The position numbers were made by a program, and so were the translations under genes. Of a stretch of DNA of 7,568 nucleotides, positions 6,482 through 7,568 are shown piece after piece. The DNA is taken from the NCBI GenBank assembly GCA_938041595.1, contig CALITN010000040.1, positions 1-7,568 of the forward strand, written 5' to 3'. A model generated the notes under the pieces. That model had not been told where the DNA came from and ran no database searches. It saw only the letters and a list, made by a program, of their open reading frames with translations. Within the stretch, counting starts at the first letter, position 1, and each line of letters starts with the position of its first letter. This DNA comes from an uncultured Flavobacteriaceae bacterium (GTDB taxonomy: Bacteria > Bacteroidota > Bacteroidia > Flavobacteriales > Flavobacteriaceae).

Positions 6482-7568
6482 TGATTCGCTGGATCCATTG
6501 GAAGAATTTCTTCCGTGCCATTCTTATTCTTGCACTGCTAACAGCTTTTTCCTATGCTGCTTTGGATTTGATTCAAACCAAAAACAATCGCATGGATATA
6601 GAGGATTATGAGCCCAAGTCCACCTTGGTGGTCCCTGAAACGCTTTTAACTCGGGCCAAATACCCCTTTGTGGATGTCCATAATCATCAATTTGACATGC
6701 CTTTGAAAGATTTGAGCAAACTCACAATGGAGATGGATCGTCTCAACATGGGTTTTATGGTGAATTTGAGTGGTTTTCGGGGACTTTATTTGCAACAATC
6801 TCTCAAAAACGTTCAGGAGAATGCCCCTACTCGCTTTGGTTTGTTTCTCAATATTGACTTTGAGGCGATTGACGAAGCTGATTTTGCGGTCAAAAACATT
6901 GAGTTGATCCAAAAGGCCGTCGCTGACGGGGTAATCGGACTAAAGGTATATAAATCCTTAGGATTAACAGATCGTGACCATGACGGAAACCGAATTGCCG
7001 TAGACGACCCTCGTTTGGATCCCATTTGGAAAGCCTGCGGCGACAATGGTATTCCCGTACTCATTCATTCTGGTGAACCGGCCTCTTTTTGGGCACCTAA
7101 AGACCGTTTTAACGAGCGTTGGTTGGAGCTGCGTCAAAAACCCAGTCGCTATCGAGATCCATCGATCAACCCCTCTTTTGAAGAAGTATTGGCGGAACAG
7201 CACCATATTTTTGAAAAACACCCTAACACCACATTTATTAACGCACATTTGGGCTGGATGGGCGGCGATCTAAAACGATTGAGCGCGCACTTGGATCGCT
7301 TTCCTAATGTACTGACAGAAATCGGAGCTGTTTTGGCAGAATTGGGTCGCCAACCCCATACTGCTCGTGAATTTCTAATCGCCTATAGCGATCGGATTTT
7401 GTTTGGAAAAGACAGTTATAATGAAAAAGAATACCACACCTATTTTCGTGTATTGGAAACCGCTGATGAGTATATTCCCTACTATCGCAAGCGGCACGCC
7501 CATTGGCGACTGTATGGACTAAACCTCCCCGACTCTGTTTTGCGGAAGCTATACTATAAAAATGCACT
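6481..7568 (+). CDS. Membrane-anchored metal-dependent amidohydrolase (Amidohydro_2 type), 3' end beyond the window
   Basis: The frame is open from ATG 6481 to the last base (362 full codons). An N-terminal hydrophobic stretch (about residues 12-27) is a likely signal anchor, placing the catalytic domain in the periplasm. The TIM-barrel metal site of the amidohydrolase superfamily is visible: H67-x-H69 in VDVHNHQF, K155 in GLKVYK, H196 in IPVLIHSGEP, H256 in INAHLGWMGG and D311 in ILFGKDSY. The last visible residues (LPDSVLRKLYYKNA) look like the family's usual end, so probably only a few residues are cut off. A DxDxDG loop (D164, D166, D168) follows strand K155 and resembles a calcium loop, though similar text occurs in relatives as I recall. 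The family hydrolyses or decarboxylates cyclic or aromatic substrates, but this protein's substrate cannot be told. The start overlaps the DUF2911 stop by one base. Confidence 0.88.
   Translation, partial: MIRWIHWKNFFRAILILALLTAFSYAALDLIQTKNNRMDIEDYEPKSTLVVPETLLTRAKYPFVDVHNHQFDMPLKDLSKLTMEMDRLNMGFMVNLSGFRGLYLQQSLKNVQENAPTRFGLFLNIDFEAIDEADFAVKNIELIQKAVADGVIGLKVYKSLGLTDRDHDGNRIAVDDPRLDPIWKACGDNGIPVLIHSGEPASFWAPKDRFNERWLELRQKPSRYRDPSINPSFEEVLAEQHHIFEKHPNTTFINAHLGWMGGDLKRLSAHLDRFPNVLTEIGAVLAELGRQPHTAREFLIAYSDRILFGKDSYNEKEYHTYFRVLETADEYIPYYRKRHAHWRLYGLNLPDSVLRKLYYKNA

Noticed and set aside
6646..7567. Several open minus-strand frames opposite the amidohydrolase
   Set aside because: They mirror the coding strand of a clear amidohydrolase with a full set of metal ligands, and none resembles a known family.

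Overview
The window looks like a chromosomal stretch from a member of the Bacteroidota, most likely a flavobacterium. The evidence is the protein families present (a TonB-dependent receptor with an N-terminal carboxypeptidase-regulatory-like domain, a HYC_CC_PP-type secreted protein, DUF2911, DUF2461 and a lipoprotein M61 peptidase), TAnnTTTG-type promoter elements, AT-rich spacers, and start codons without Shine-Dalgarno sequences. I see no mobile element, CRISPR array, tRNA or rRNA.

Layout. Bases 1-2017 hold two plus-strand genes in tight succession: the 3' part of a DUF2461 gene and an M61-family lipoprotein peptidase that appears to lack the usual C-terminal PDZ domain. A short conserved hypothetical gene (2458-2045, minus strand) converges on them. 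The AT-rich spacer 2459-2739 then carries divergent promoter elements and a 9-bp inverted repeat.

Bases 2740-5794 form the most interesting unit, a three-gene plus-strand cassette: a small secreted HYC/CC/PP protein, a TonB-dependent outer-membrane receptor whose plug carries a vicinal Cys pair, and a small exported heavy-metal-associated (HMA) protein with CxxC and a C-terminal CC. The last two genes overlap by 11 bases. All three products are predicted to act in the envelope and all three carry paired cysteines. This fits a soft-metal, probably copper, acquisition or handling system, but the metal and direction of transport are inferred.

Bases 5795-5935 are a promoter-bearing spacer. It is followed by a membrane-anchored DUF2911 protein and, with a TAATG stop/start overlap, a membrane-anchored amidohydrolase of the Amidohydro_2 type that runs off the right edge only a few residues before its expected end. 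Its frame stays open from 6481 to the end of the window.
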